This document shows, in pieces, positions 18,824 through 28,057 of a stretch of 64,000 nt of DNA; position 1 is the stretch's first letter; every line of letters begins with the position of its first letter. Origin of the DNA: an uncultured Chloroflexus sp. (GTDB lineage Bacteria > Chloroflexota > Chloroflexia > Chloroflexales > Chloroflexaceae); NCBI RefSeq assembly GCF_937951745.1, contig NZ_CALFBQ010000056.1, positions 1 through 64,000 of the forward strand. The letters run 5' to 3'. The position numbers and the translations under genes were made by a program. The notes under the pieces are model-generated. The model did not search any database, was not told where the DNA came from, and saw only the letters and a list, made by a program, of their open reading frames with translations.

Positions 18824-18851
18824 AGAGGGGCGATGAATGCGTCGCCCCTCT
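18824..18851. terminator. Bidirectional terminator between acs and the kinase gene
   Basis: AGAGGGGCGA (18824-18833) and TCGCCCCTCT (18842-18851) form a perfect 10-bp stem with an 8-base loop. It lies between the convergent acs and kinase genes. Confidence 0.75.
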
Positions 18852-18857
18852 CTGCCT

Positions 18858-20306
18858 CTATGGCCCTGCCACCCATACCCGGCCTGTCAGTCGCGCTTGG
18901 TACGTTACCTGACCATTGCTTTGCCTAATCTGCCTCGGCTGACCGACGTAGCTGATCGGAATGCTAGGATTGATCTGTGCATGCGTACCGTACTCGCGTT
19001 GCACCCGCGCGCGATACGCTTCGCGAAAGGCGGTAAGCACACCCTGCTCATCAGTGCCTTCAGCAACGGTCACTTCAAGCTCGTACTCGATCGTTTGCAG
19101 TTGACCGGTGAGGGGGGCAGGCTGGCTACGGCCACCAACGATCGGCGCAAGGAATGGCTCGGCCCACGTGGGCCGCGTTACCAGCACGTACCCACTGAAT
19201 ACGGTCATGGCAATCAACCCCAGCAACACGATTACCACCATCATTTGACCGAGCAGACGGTGCGCCGGCTGGGATGGTAACGACGCCGCCATCGGCGTCG
19301 ACGGCGGTGGAACCGGCATCGGCGGCGGTAGGTGAACAGGAACCGATGCGACTGGTGCAGAGCTAGCCGGTCGCGCCGGCACCGGTACTGGCTGCGACGC
19401 TGGCGCAACCCGCACTTGAGCCGGTTGCGATTGCCTACGCGGGATCAGCGCCGCGCGAAACTCATCCATCGTCGCAAAGCGATCTTTGGCAACCTTCTGC
19501 AACGCCTTTTCGAGCGCAGCACTGGTGCGCTCAGAGATTTCCGGCACCAGCGCACGCGCTGGCGGAAACGAGAAAGGCATCTCTTGGGTTGGATCGCGTC
19601 CGGTCAGCAGGTGATGCAGCGTTGCTGCTAGCGCATAGATATCTGACTGTGGCGTTGCCAACCCTTGATACTGCTCGGGCGGTGCATACCCCGGCGTGCC
19701 GATCTGCGTACCACGTTCAGTGGGCTTGAAGACTTTGGCAATACCAAAATCAATCAGCTTGACATCGCCACTCGGCTCGATCATCACGTTCGAGGGCTTC
19801 ATATCGCGGTAAATCAGCCCCTTGCCGTGCAGGTAGCTCAGCACATCACAGATTTCGTCGGCCCAGCGCAACACCCGCTGCTCGTCGATCCGACCCTCGC
19901 GTTCAATGATCTGCTCGAGATCCTCGCCGCGAATAAAGTCCATGGTTAGATAATGGCGACCCTCGTCGGTAAAATGGCTGTAGACGCGAGGAATGCGCGG
20001 GTGGCGAAGCTGCTGGAGCAATTCCGCTTCGGCGTTAAACCGCTCAACCGCTTCGGCCCGCTCTTTCGGATCGGCGAACCGGTCGAGCATTTCTTTGATG
20101 GCGTAGATATTGCCGTCTTGATCAATACCCTCGTAGACCGCACCCTGCCCGCCGCGTTTAATAATCCGGGTAATAACATAGCGGCGATGGTCAGTGGGCT
20201 GATCGTTATTGAGAATAACGTCGTGACCACAATGCTGGCAGAACCGTGCTCGCCGCAGGTTCGGCTTATGGCAAATGGGGCAGAGGATTTCAGTCACCTC
20301 AGCCAT
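18858..20306 (-). CDS. Zinc-ribbon Ser/Thr protein kinase, membrane-anchored
   Basis: A 482-residue Hanks-type kinase. An N-terminal zinc ribbon (Cys9, Cys12, Cys23, Cys26) precedes the kinase domain (about 43-300) with glycine loop RGGQGAVYEG, Lys71 in YAIK, catalytic YRDMKPSNV, metal-binding DFG and APPEQ. A long Pro/Ala-rich linker follows, then one transmembrane segment and an extracytoplasmic tail of about 100 residues. The catalytic loop has YRD rather than HRD. The start at 20306 is set by GGAG 5 bases upstream and by the zinc ribbon. The substrate is unknown; the outer tail may be a sensor. Confidence 0.85.
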   Translation of the reverse strand: MAEVTEILCPICHKPNLRRARFCQHCGHDVILNNDQPTDHRRYVITRIIKRGGQGAVYEGIDQDGNIYAIKEMLDRFADPKERAEAVERFNAEAELLQQLRHPRIPRVYSHFTDEGRHYLTMDFIRGEDLEQIIEREGRIDEQRVLRWADEICDVLSYLHGKGLIYRDMKPSNVMIEPSGDVKLIDFGIAKVFKPTERGTQIGTPGYAPPEQYQGLATPQSDIYALAATLHHLLTGRDPTQEMPFSFPPARALVPEISERTSAALEKALQKVAKDRFATMDEFRAALIPRRQSQPAQVRVAPASQPVPVPARPASSAPVASVPVHLPPPMPVPPPSTPMAASLPSQPAHRLLGQMMVVIVLLGLIAMTVFSGYVLVTRPTWAEPFLAPIVGGRSQPAPLTGQLQTIEYELEVTVAEGTDEQGVLTAFREAYRARVQREYGTHAQINPSIPISYVGQPRQIRQSNGQVTYQARLTGRVWVAGP

Positions 20307-20535
20307 AGTACTCCGTGTTGTTGTATGTGGCGAGCGGTTGGGAGCCATCGTAACGGCAAACCTTGCAATAGCGTCGTAGGTCAGTCTACGTGATGATACG
20401 CACGTATCGGCGGCAAAGTTGCACAATTGCGGCTAGTGCAGGAGATGTAGGGCATGCCAAGACATTTGTGGAGCCTGCAACCCTAACATCCTGTCTCACG
20501 CACTCATTTGCAGTGCGATGGATGGGTTGAAATCA

Positions 20536-21942
20536 TCAGAGAAAATTCTTCGCTCGGTAGCCCAACCACCCTAACGCCGACGGATCATCGCGCCAATGAG
20601 GACGCACCTTCACCCACAGATCGAGGAAAACCGGACGGCCCAGCATACGCTCAATCGAAAGCCGCGCGGCACTCCCGATCTTTTTCAGCATACTACCACC
20701 GGCGCCGATCAGGATCCCCTTTTGGCTCTCTTTCTCGACATTAATTGTCATACGGATGTAGGTTGCTGTCTCTTTTTCAATCCACTCTTCCACTTCAACC
20801 GCGATGGCGTGCGGCACCTCTTGTTGCAGATAATAGAGTGCCTTTTCGCGCACGAATTCGGCAGCCAATTGTTGCTCGCTCTGGTCGGTAATCTGGTCAA
20901 GCGGATAGAGTGGCGGGCCTACCGGCAAACGTGCGCTAATCTCGCCGAGCAAAGCAGCCAAACCGAGTTGCCGTCGGGCCGAGATGGCAATTTCCATCTC
21001 CCATTCACCCAACGCGCGGTAGGCAGGGAGGTAATCGGCACCGGGCTGGCGTGGTTTCTGGTCGACTTTATTCAGCACCAGCAGCTTGTGACCACGCGCA
21101 CGCTGCACCTGTTGCGCGATCATCCGATCGAGTCGACTTGGCGGCTGACTAATATCGACCATAAAGCAGATAACATCGGCATTGGGTAACGTGCGTTCAG
21201 CCAATTCGACCATCAACTTGCCCAGCCGGTGATTAGGTTCGTGAATACCGGGAGTATCGATGAAGATGATCTGCTCGCCCGGTCGCGAGAGAATGCCGCG
21301 TACTGGCACGCGCGTCGTTTGCGGTCTGGGTGAGACAATCGCCACCTTTTCGCCCAACAACGCATTGAGCAACGTACTCTTGCCAACATTTGGCTTCCCG
21401 ACTAGTGCGACAAAACCTGAGCGCCACTGATCGAGCGGGATGGTTGCCTCCGCCATTGGCGGCTCTGGCTCTGCCGTTACCTCAGCCGCAGCAAACGTTG
21501 GGCCAAACACGACCGGCCCCTCACCAGCGAGCGGCTCATCATCGAAGGGAACTAGCAGTGGCGCCAAACGCACCAATCGTTCCGGCGTGCGCCACTCTTC
21601 TGGTAACATCAGCTCAATCCCTAGCACCAGATCATCGTCATCAAGATCAAGTACAGCCGAATCATCAAGCTTCACCACCTCCACCGGCTCTTCATCGGTA
21701 ATACGGACGTACAGATAACCATACTGACCATCAAGCCAATTGTACGGCCCTTCAAGCACTAGATCGAGCTGACTGAGAACCACCTCATCATCGAGATCAA
21801 TCCGGCAGCCAACAATCGCCCCTTGCGCATCGAGCAAGAGATGGGCAGGGTATTCCATTACTGCCGTCGCCTGACCCTCTTCTAGGTCAGTAAAGTAGAA
21901 GTACAGCGTACCGGCATCGTGATCAAGCGAACAATACTTCAT
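20536..21942 (-). CDS. era: Era GTPase with N-terminal tandem DUF2283-like domains
   Basis: A 468-residue protein. Residues about 175-468 are Era: GKPNVGKSTLLNALLG (G1), DTPG (G3), NKVD (G4), and a C-terminal KH domain with IGAGGSMLKKIG. Era binds 16S rRNA and assists 30S assembly. Ahead of it lie about 170 residues absent from ordinary Era: two DUF2283-like units (MKYCSLDHDAGTLYFYFTD to about 50, and GYLYVRITDEEPVEVVKL to about 105) and an acidic/proline linker. The start at 21942 has AAGGAT 7 bases upstream. The frame is open throughout, so the fusion is real within this sequence. The role of the extension is unknown. Confidence 0.85.
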   Translation of the reverse strand: MKYCSLDHDAGTLYFYFTDLEEGQATAVMEYPAHLLLDAQGAIVGCRIDLDDEVVLSQLDLVLEGPYNWLDGQYGYLYVRITDEEPVEVVKLDDSAVLDLDDDDLVLGIELMLPEEWRTPERLVRLAPLLVPFDDEPLAGEGPVVFGPTFAAAEVTAEPEPPMAEATIPLDQWRSGFVALVGKPNVGKSTLLNALLGEKVAIVSPRPQTTRVPVRGILSRPGEQIIFIDTPGIHEPNHRLGKLMVELAERTLPNADVICFMVDISQPPSRLDRMIAQQVQRARGHKLLVLNKVDQKPRQPGADYLPAYRALGEWEMEIAISARRQLGLAALLGEISARLPVGPPLYPLDQITDQSEQQLAAEFVREKALYYLQQEVPHAIAVEVEEWIEKETATYIRMTINVEKESQKGILIGAGGSMLKKIGSAARLSIERMLGRPVFLDLWVKVRPHWRDDPSALGWLGYRAKNFL

Positions 21943-21952
21943 TGCCTTATCC

Positions 21953-23107
21953 TTATGAACCAAGCGCTACTTCACTGGGTACCGATTCAGGCTGAGCAAC
22001 CGTCAATGGACGATCAGTATCAGATGGCGGTTCAGGCTGATCGGTCAACTTCCGATAGATATAACTAAGCAAAATTCGAATCGTGGCCGCAATCGGGATG
22101 GAAACAAAGAGACCAAACGCGCCGGCCAGCGCCCCACCAGCCAGAATCGCAAAGATCACCACACCGGGATGCAAACGAACCAGCGGTCCCATCACATTTG
22201 GAATAATGAAATGGTCTTCGATCTGGCGCAAGACAAAGTAGATAATACCGAGCAAGACGGCCAATGCCACATTTGAAAGCCCAAACGGTGTCACCGGCTG
22301 GAAGAGCGCTACCGTCATTGCGATCCCGGCAGCCGACCACGGCCCAATAATCGGCAAAATTTCAAGCACCCCAGAAGCAACGGCAATCACGAGCGCGTAT
22401 GGTACTTGCAAGATCGAGAGCGGGATATAGAGTAACACCGACATAATGACGATCAAGATCAATTGACCGCGAATATAGGCACTAAATACCCGATCGATCT
22501 GATAGCCAAGATAACCGATCTCGCGCCGATATGGTGCTGGAATGAGCTTGCACACCCACTCCTTCAACTGGGGTGCCTGTAGTAGCAGATAAAAGGTAAT
22601 AATCAAATACACCAACAAATAAATGACGCTCTCGAGGGCTGAAAAGACAATTTTTGGCACATTGCCACTCAACCAACCGGCAATATCGCGAACGACCCCA
22701 ATAATCTGTGCTTCAAGTGGCAAAAGGCTAATTTCAAAATCACCGACTTGAACCGACTGATTCTGTTCAAAAAAGACCGTTAACTCACGAATGATGATGG
22801 GCGCATTTGCGGCCAAATCGCGGCTCTGCTGCACAATTCGCGGCCAAAGCGCGGTAAAGAGACTGTAAAGCGCCAACCCAGCAACGACATAGAGCACAAC
22901 AATCCAGAGCGCGCGACCAAGGCGGGTGCGGCGATGCAACCAACCAACCAACGGATTAAACAAGTAGGCAGTAATAATCGCACCGATAAACGGTGGTAGG
23001 ATATGGGAAACCCCCATGACTAATACAATCGCCAGCGCCACAATTATCGCACTGCTGATCCATTTAGCTTGATACGAAAACCGGATTGGGCGGGATTCAG
23101 TGTCCAT
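21953..23107 (-). CDS. AI-2E (PerM/YtqA-type) family permease
   Basis: A 384-residue membrane protein with the family layout: two N-terminal helices (LVMGVSHILPPFIGAIITAYLF), a central amphipathic region, then helices with VLYIPLSIL, ILPIIGPWSA and the C-terminal HPGVVIFAILAGGALAGAFG, typical of AI-2E-type transporters. Members export varied solutes (autoinducer-2, Na+/H+), so the substrate is open. The start at 23107 (MDTESRPIRF) has AGGAA upstream; the 85 extra upstream in-frame codons overlap minE and are unlikely to be translated. It ends 10 bases before era. Confidence 0.8.
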   Translation of the reverse strand: MDTESRPIRFSYQAKWISSAIIVALAIVLVMGVSHILPPFIGAIITAYLFNPLVGWLHRRTRLGRALWIVVLYVVAGLALYSLFTALWPRIVQQSRDLAANAPIIIRELTVFFEQNQSVQVGDFEISLLPLEAQIIGVVRDIAGWLSGNVPKIVFSALESVIYLLVYLIITFYLLLQAPQLKEWVCKLIPAPYRREIGYLGYQIDRVFSAYIRGQLILIVIMSVLLYIPLSILQVPYALVIAVASGVLEILPIIGPWSAAGIAMTVALFQPVTPFGLSNVALAVLLGIIYFVLRQIEDHFIIPNVMGPLVRLHPGVVIFAILAGGALAGAFGLFVSIPIAATIRILLSYIYRKLTDQPEPPSDTDRPLTVAQPESVPSEVALGS

Positions 23108-23230
23108 GATGATATTCCTGTGTTTCGATATGGGATACGCGAGCAGCGCAATACTAATACTCCAAGGAGCACTGTGGACGAAGGAGCGTCCCTTACAGCG
23201 TTGGCACAGCACCTCGACACGACATGAAAT

Positions 23231-23260
23231 GGGCGAACGAATCATAACGATTCGTCGCCC
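23231..23260 (-). terminator. Stem-loop after the min operon
   Basis: GGGCG and ACGAATC pair with GATTCGT and CGCCC, making a 12-bp stem with one bulge around ATAAC. It lies 30 bases beyond the minE stop on the minus strand. Confidence 0.6.
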
Positions 23261-23291
23261 TTCATTATAGCGACACCAGCAGACGAAGCGG

Positions 23292-23573
23292 CTACCGATG
23301 CTGCTGACTATCCGCCGCGCGGCGGAGCGGCACATCGGCCTTGAGCAGATCGTGGGCCTCACCTCGGCTGAGGGTTACTTCGATCTGATCGGGATCGATT
23401 GCCGGCAAATAGCGCTTGAGCACTTCAGCCAGATCGGCTTTCATCTGTGCCATCATCTCAGGCGTCAATTTGTAGCGGTCGTCGATCAGCACCGTCAACA
23501 GCCGTTGCTTGGCCAGTTCGGCGCTCGAGTCGCGTTTTCGACCGAAAAGGCCATTCAGAAATGACACAGGCAC
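23292..23573 (-). CDS. minE: Cell division topological specificity factor MinE
   Basis: A 93-residue protein. It begins with an amphipathic membrane-targeting stretch (MPVSFLNGLFGRKR), followed by the MinD-stimulating region KQRLLTVLIDDRYKLTPEMM and a C-terminal topological domain. MinE drives MinCD oscillation so that the Z ring forms at mid-cell. It follows minD by 9 bases, in the classical minC-minD-minE order. Confidence 0.9.
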   Translation of the reverse strand: MPVSFLNGLFGRKRDSSAELAKQRLLTVLIDDRYKLTPEMMAQMKADLAEVLKRYLPAIDPDQIEVTLSRGEAHDLLKADVPLRRAADSQQHR

Positions 23574-23582
23574 TCCTTTCCG

Positions 23583-24383
23583 CTATGTTCGTCGCCGCCT
23601 AAACAGGCCGAGCAGTCGATCGAGCATACCCTGTTGATCAGGGATCGCCATAACCGGCACATCTTCGCCGGCTAATCGTTGGGCAATATTGATATACGCG
23701 CGTCCGGCAAGCGAACTGGGATCGTAAACCGCAGCCTCGCCACGGTTGGTCGCAATCACAATCGTCTCATCTTCAGGTACAATACCGAGCAATGCGATTG
23801 CTAACAATTCCAGCACATCTTCAACGGAAAGCATCTCACCACGACTCACAAGCCGGGGCTTAATCCGGTTGATAACGAGCGAGGGCGGGCCTTTTTCAGC
23901 CGCTTCAACCAATCCGACGATTCGATCAGCATCGCGCACTGCCGATACTTCAGGTGTAGTGACGATGATGACCTCATCGGCGCCAGCAATGGCATTGCGA
24001 AAACCAGCTTCAATCCCAGCCGGGCTATCGATCAACACAAAATCAAACTCGTTGCGCAGTTGATTGGTCAGATCGATCATCTGTTGGGCATTTACCGCGT
24101 CTTTATCACGAGTCTGGGCGGCGGGTAACAAGCACAATTCAGGGAGGCGTTTATCTTTAATCAAGGCTTGGCGCAACCGTGCCCGCCCCTCAACGACATC
24201 AACCAGATCGTACACGATGCGGTTTTCAAGACCCATCACTACGTCAAGGTTCCGTAGGCCAATATCGGCATCTACGACGGCCACGCGCGCTCCACGCATC
24301 GCAAGCGCTGTGCCAAGATTCGCAGTCGTCGTCGTCTTGCCAACGCCACCTTTACCCGAAGTGACGGTAATGACTCGGCCCAT
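23583..24383 (-). CDS. minD: Septum site-determining ATPase MinD
   Basis: A 266-residue ParA/MinD ATPase with deviant Walker A SGKGGVGKTTTTANLG near the N-terminus, VDADIGLRNLDVVMG and switch-region DSPAGIE. A C-terminal amphipathic basic helix (GMLDRLLGLFRRRRT) serves as membrane-targeting sequence. It recruits MinC to the membrane and is released by MinE. It lies between minC and minE with 9-base spacers. Confidence 0.95.
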   Translation of the reverse strand: MGRVITVTSGKGGVGKTTTTANLGTALAMRGARVAVVDADIGLRNLDVVMGLENRIVYDLVDVVEGRARLRQALIKDKRLPELCLLPAAQTRDKDAVNAQQMIDLTNQLRNEFDFVLIDSPAGIEAGFRNAIAGADEVIIVTTPEVSAVRDADRIVGLVEAAEKGPPSLVINRIKPRLVSRGEMLSVEDVLELLAIALLGIVPEDETIVIATNRGEAAVYDPSSLAGRAYINIAQRLAGEDVPVMAIPDQQGMLDRLLGLFRRRRT

Positions 24384-24392
24384 AACACCCCA

Positions 24393-25055
24393 CTAGCGCT
24401 TGAATGTTTCCCATCCATCAACCACAATCTCGCCGGCAACCACTCGCGCGAATTCTGGCCGGCTGACTTTATCGCGATCTGGTGCGCGCGCAATTAAATT
24501 AGCAATCCGCAACTGGGTTGGATTCAATTCAAGCGCACAGATAATAGCGCTGCTATCACCTAACGCACCGGCATGCACCAACCCGCGCAACCGCCCCCAG
24601 ACAACGACACTTCCGCCGGCAATAATCTCGGCCCCCGGATTTACATCGCCGATCAAGGTAATATGGCCAGTGTGGCGTAACACCTGCCCCGATCGGAGGG
24701 TGCGCATCATCAATAGTGCCTCAGCCTCGACCACAGGCGCTGGTTCGGAGTAGCGCGGTAAAGGCCGTGCTGTTAGCCCTACCGTCCGAGCTGCGGCACG
24801 GGTCACGCGATCTGATGAATCGATGGCAGTTGCTTGCACACCATGTTGGCGGATCAGTGCCAACATTTCGTCTAACTGTTCTGGTGACACCTCACGATCG
24901 CCGAGGTCGATCACAAGACTGGCGCCATGAAAGAAGCCACGCCGTTCACCAAGATGGTGATCGAGCCGACTGAGTAACTCCGGCCATGCAGCGGTGGCGT
25001 CTAAACGAAGCCGTAATCCATCGCGGCTGCCTTTGATCGTGATCAAGTCGCTCAT
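24393..25055 (-). CDS. minC: Septum site-determining protein MinC
   Basis: A 220-residue division inhibitor. The N-terminal FtsZ-inhibiting domain starts LITIKGSRDGLRLRLD. The C-terminal beta-helix domain has GQVLRHTGHITLIGDVNPGAEIIAGGSVVVWG, the MinC signature region that binds MinD. The start is uncertain among ATGs at 25055, 25061 and 25082; none has a good ribosome site and 25055 fits the family N-terminus best. Confidence 0.9.
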   Translation of the reverse strand: MSDLITIKGSRDGLRLRLDATAAWPELLSRLDHHLGERRGFFHGASLVIDLGDREVSPEQLDEMLALIRQHGVQATAIDSSDRVTRAAARTVGLTARPLPRYSEPAPVVEAEALLMMRTLRSGQVLRHTGHITLIGDVNPGAEIIAGGSVVVWGRLRGLVHAGALGDSSAIICALELNPTQLRIANLIARAPDRDKVSRPEFARVVAGEIVVDGWETFKR

Positions 25056-25091
25056 GGCCATACTACCATATAGAACGTACAATTGTTGGCA

Positions 25092-25120
25092 ATTATAGCA
25101 TAGCTAGGGCATGTTGTCGC
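25092..25120 (-). promoter_or_regulatory. Promoter of the minCDE operon
   Basis: On the minus strand GCGACA (25115-25120), a 17-base spacer, and an extended TGCTATAAT (TATAAT at 25092-25097). The -10 block is identical to that before the glycosyltransferase at 6516. Confidence 0.65.
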
Positions 25121-25192
25121 GCTTTAGCCAGAAATTTTGCTTACAAGGGCTGAGGCGCACGGTCGTGCGGCTCTACGGTTATTCAACCCATC

Positions 25193-25221
25193 TTGCCATG
25201 GATCCGTATATCGCGTACAAT
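25193..25221 (+). promoter_or_regulatory. Promoter of the gapdh-arsJ operon
   Basis: TTGCCA (25193-25198), 17-base spacer, TACAAT (25216-25221). The predicted start falls inside the palindrome at 25225-25240, which fits repression by a bound regulator. Confidence 0.7.
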
Positions 25222-25224
25222 TGC

Positions 25225-25240
25225 ATCAATATGAATTGAT
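25225..25240. promoter_or_regulatory. Candidate ArsR-type operator
   Basis: ATCAAT-ATGA-ATTGAT is a perfect inverted repeat with 6-bp arms lying just after the -10 box. It matches the ATCAA-N6-TTGAT pattern I know from ArsR-controlled arsenic operons. The regulator is not adjacent; the ArsR encoded at 28562 is one candidate. Confidence 0.6.
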
Positions 25241-25256
25241 AAAACAGGAGGGTTCT

Positions 25257-26264
25257 ATGGCGGTACGGGTGGGGATCAATGGCTTCGGTCGGATTGGACG
25301 GCTGGCATTGCGGGCAGCGTGGGGATGGCCTGAATTAGAGTTTGCCCATATTAACGAGATCGGGGGCGATGCAGCGGTTGCAGCGCATCTCCTCACCTTC
25401 GACTCGGTGCATGGGCGCTGGAGCCACGAGGCGCAGGGTGAGGGCAATCAGCTCCTGATAGATGGGAAGCCGATTGGTTACAGTCAGATCAAAGACCCCG
25501 CTGCTGTGCCGTGGGCTGCGGCGGGGGTCGAGATTGTACTAGAAGCGACGGGGAAGTTTCGCACTCCCGAGCAATTGGCGGCCTATTTCGCTGCTGGCGT
25601 CAAGAAGGTGATTGTGGCGGCGCCAGTGAAGGGTGAGGCACTCAATATTGTGATGGGGGTCAATGATCATTGGTACGACCCAACCCGTCACCATCTGCTA
25701 ACGGCTGCCTCGTGTACAACCAATTGTTTGGCGCCGGTAGTGAAGGTTATTCACGAGGGAATTGGCATTCGCCATGGGATGATCACAACGATTCATAGCT
25801 CAACCAATACGCAGAGCGTGCATGATCAGCCTCACAAAGATTTGCGGCGAGCGCGAGCATCAAGCCTCTCGCTCGTGCCGACGACCACCGGCTCGGCAAC
25901 GGCGATTGGGATGATTTTCCCTGAATTGCAGGGCAAGCTCGATGGGCAAGCGGTGCGAGTACCGTTGCTCAATGCTTCGCTGACCGACTGCGTATTTGAG
26001 GTCGCACGCCCTACGACTGTTGCTGAGGTAAACGAGTTGCTGCGCTCCGCTGCCGAAGGCCCACTCAAGGGTATTCTCGCTTACGAAACCCGCCCACTGG
26101 TCTCGATTGATTTTGTCACCGATCCCCACTCGGCGATTATCGATTCGTTGTGTACCATGGTCACCGATGGCACACAGGTCAAGATTTATGCGTGGTACGA
26201 TAACGAGTGGGGCTACGCCAATCGGTACGTCGAATTAGCGCGAAAGGTAGCGATGGCATTATGA
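25257..26264 (+). CDS. ArsJ-associated glyceraldehyde-3-phosphate dehydrogenase
   Basis: A 335-residue GAPDH with Rossmann [10 protein letters not shown], catalytic Cys153 in ASCTTNC and His180. The loop reads [23 protein letters not shown] and is followed by [10 protein letters not shown]. These differ from glycolytic GAPDH (usually HSYTNDQ and TSTGAAKA) and fit the arsenic-linked subgroup. In the described pathway this enzyme forms 1-arseno-3-phosphoglycerate from glyceraldehyde-3-phosphate and arsenate, and ArsJ exports it. The start at 25257 has AGGAGGG before it; an upstream in-frame start at 25137 lies before the promoter. The stop overlaps arsJ in ATGA. Confidence 0.88.
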   Translation: MAVRVGINGFGRIGRLALRAAWGWPELEFAHINEIGGDAAVAAHLLTFDSVHGRWSHEAQGEGNQLLIDGKPIGYSQIKDPAAVPWAAAGVEIVLEATGKFRTPEQLAAYFAAGVKKVIVAAPVKGEALNIVMGVNDHWYDPTRHHLLTAASCTTNCLAPVVKVIHEGIGIRHGMITTIHSSTNTQSVHDQPHKDLRRARASSLSLVPTTTGSATAIGMIFPELQGKLDGQAVRVPLLNASLTDCVFEVARPTTVAEVNELLRSAAEGPLKGILAYETRPLVSIDFVTDPHSAIIDSLCTMVTDGTQVKIYAWYDNEWGYANRYVELARKVAMAL

Positions 26265-27565
26265 AACCGGTACAATCGGTAACTCCGGCAGCTACGGCTG
26301 CCGAGCAGCGGCGTGCTGACCGGCGCAACTATCTGTTGGTAACGGCGGCCTATTGGGCCGACACCCTCACCGACGGCGCAATTCGGATGCTGGTGCTATT
26401 TTACTTTGCGCAGCTTGGCTACTCACCATTTGCAGTTGCGTCGCTCTTTCTCTTCTACGAAATCTTCGGCGTGATCACCAATCTGTTCGGTGGCTACCTT
26501 GGTGCGCGGTTTGGCTTGAAGGCGACCCTGTTTCTTGGGCTAGCGACACAACTGATTGCACTGAGTATGCTGGCGTTCGCCCCACCCTCACTGCTGGTCG
26601 TGCCCTACGTGATGGCAGCGCAGGCGCTGTCGGGTATTGCGAAAGACCTGACCAAGATGTCGTCGAAGAGTGCCGTGAAGCTCGTTGCCGGTGAGGGCGA
26701 GGGTCAGCTTTACCGTTGGGTGAGCATCTTAACCGGCTCGAAGAATGCGATTAAGGGGTTAGGCTTCTTTGTCGGTGCGCTGCTGCTCAGCCTGCTCGGT
26801 TTCCAGACCGCCCTGCTGGTGCTGGCCGCACTGGTTCTAGCCGCGCTGATCGGTGCCGTTAGCGCCATTAGCGGCGATCTCGGCGTTGCCGATAGGAAAG
26901 CCAAGTTCAAGCAGATGTTTTCGCCTAACCGAGCAGTCAATCTACTGGCTGCTGCTCGGATTTTCCTATTTGGTGCGCGTGATGTCTGGTTCGTCGTCGG
27001 GTTGCCGGTCTTCTTCATCACAGTGCTCGGCTGGGATTTCTGGCTCGCCGGCGGCTTCATGGCAGCATGGACGATCGGTTACGGCTTTGTGCAAGCGGCT
27101 ACACCGGCTCTCATCCGACGGCGGGTCGCCGGTGCCCGCGCACCTGACGGACGTACCGCGATGTGGTTAGCCTTTGCACTCGCTGCCTTTCCGGTCGGTA
27201 TCGCACTCGCACTTAGCGCCGGTCTTGCCCCCACTCTCGCGGTAGTTGGTGGTCTTCTCGCCTTCGGCATCGTCTTTGCACTGAATTCGGCAGTGCATAG
27301 CTACCTTATTCTGGCCTACGCCGACGATGCCAAGGTGGCGATGAATGTTGGTTTTTATTACATGGCGAACGCATTAGGCCGACTAGCCGGCACCGTCTTA
27401 TCGGGTGTGCTCTACCAATGGGGTATGCAGAGCAGCCTCTATGGCGGCCTAATCGCCTGTCTCTGGGCCTCAGCCGGGTTTGTGTTCTTGGCCGGCCTCC
27501 TCTCAATCCGGCTGCCGACGCCGGTACGAGTCGTTACTGGCGAGTGGAAAGTGGCCGGAGAGTAG
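26261..27565 (+). CDS. arsJ: ArsJ organoarsenical (1-arseno-3-phosphoglycerate) efflux permease
   Basis: A 434-residue major facilitator protein with about twelve hydrophobic segments. Strongly diagnostic stretches are [60 protein letters not shown] and [17 protein letters not shown], all typical of ArsJ. It exports the unstable arseno-phosphoglycerate made by the preceding GAPDH, giving arsenate resistance. The start is the ATG overlapping the GAPDH stop (ATGA). A weak stem (27585-27624) follows and runs into the convergent merR end. Confidence 0.92.
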   Translation: MKPVQSVTPAATAAEQRRADRRNYLLVTAAYWADTLTDGAIRMLVLFYFAQLGYSPFAVASLFLFYEIFGVITNLFGGYLGARFGLKATLFLGLATQLIALSMLAFAPPSLLVVPYVMAAQALSGIAKDLTKMSSKSAVKLVAGEGEGQLYRWVSILTGSKNAIKGLGFFVGALLLSLLGFQTALLVLAALVLAALIGAVSAISGDLGVADRKAKFKQMFSPNRAVNLLAAARIFLFGARDVWFVVGLPVFFITVLGWDFWLAGGFMAAWTIGYGFVQAATPALIRRRVAGARAPDGRTAMWLAFALAAFPVGIALALSAGLAPTLAVVGGLLAFGIVFALNSAVHSYLILAYADDAKVAMNVGFYYMANALGRLAGTVLSGVLYQWGMQSSLYGGLIACLWASAGFVFLAGLLSIRLPTPVRVVTGEWKVAGE

Positions 27566-27604
27566 ATCTTGCATGTCCATTCCACCGAGGGTGAAGAGGT
27601 GGTA

Positions 27605-28033
27605 TCACGCGTCTCCACCCTCGGCGGCAACCCCAACATTCGCGCTATCGCGCACCAACGCGCAGATACAATCTTCCCACGGCTTTGCAGTGCGAGTACC
27701 TTGCTGGCGCAACGCGATCAGCGTGTTGCGTAGCGCATTGAGATCAGTAATTCGCTGCTCGATTGCGGCAATCTGGCGATCAATGGTGGCAAGCATCGCG
27801 GCGCACGGCGGTTCGCCGTGATCGTTGAGCGCAAGGATGGCGGCAATGGCTCGCAGTGATAGGCCTAAACTGCGGGCACTGACAATAAAGCGCAGGCGCT
27901 CGGTGGTCTCTGGCGTGTAGAGGCGATAGTTATTTTCGGCTCGACGTGGTGGCGGTAAGAGACCGATCTGCTCGTAGTAGCGGATGGTTTTGGCCGGCAC
28001 ACCAGCTTGGCGGGCGAGATCGCTGATACGCAT
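27605..28033 (-). CDS. MerR-family metal-responsive regulator
   Basis: A 142-residue regulator with the MerR helix-turn-helix (MRISDLARQAGVPAKTIRYYE), wing (NNYRLYTPE), a dimerisation helix and a metal loop. Cys77 (EPPCAAM) and a C-x-C at 122/124 are present. In the CueR/ZntR family a cysteine at the 77 position goes with divalent metals (Zn, Cd, Pb, Hg) rather than Cu(I), so a divalent or soft-metal sensor is likely. Alternative starts at 28051 and 28057 would add six to eight residues; no clear ribosome site decides. It is convergent with arsJ. Confidence 0.82.
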   Translation of the reverse strand: MRISDLARQAGVPAKTIRYYEQIGLLPPPRRAENNYRLYTPETTERLRFIVSARSLGLSLRAIAAILALNDHGEPPCAAMLATIDRQIAAIEQRITDLNALRNTLIALRQQGTRTAKPWEDCICALVRDSANVGVAAEGGDA

Positions 28034-28057
28034 AGTGATGTTCTGTTGCATAATCAT

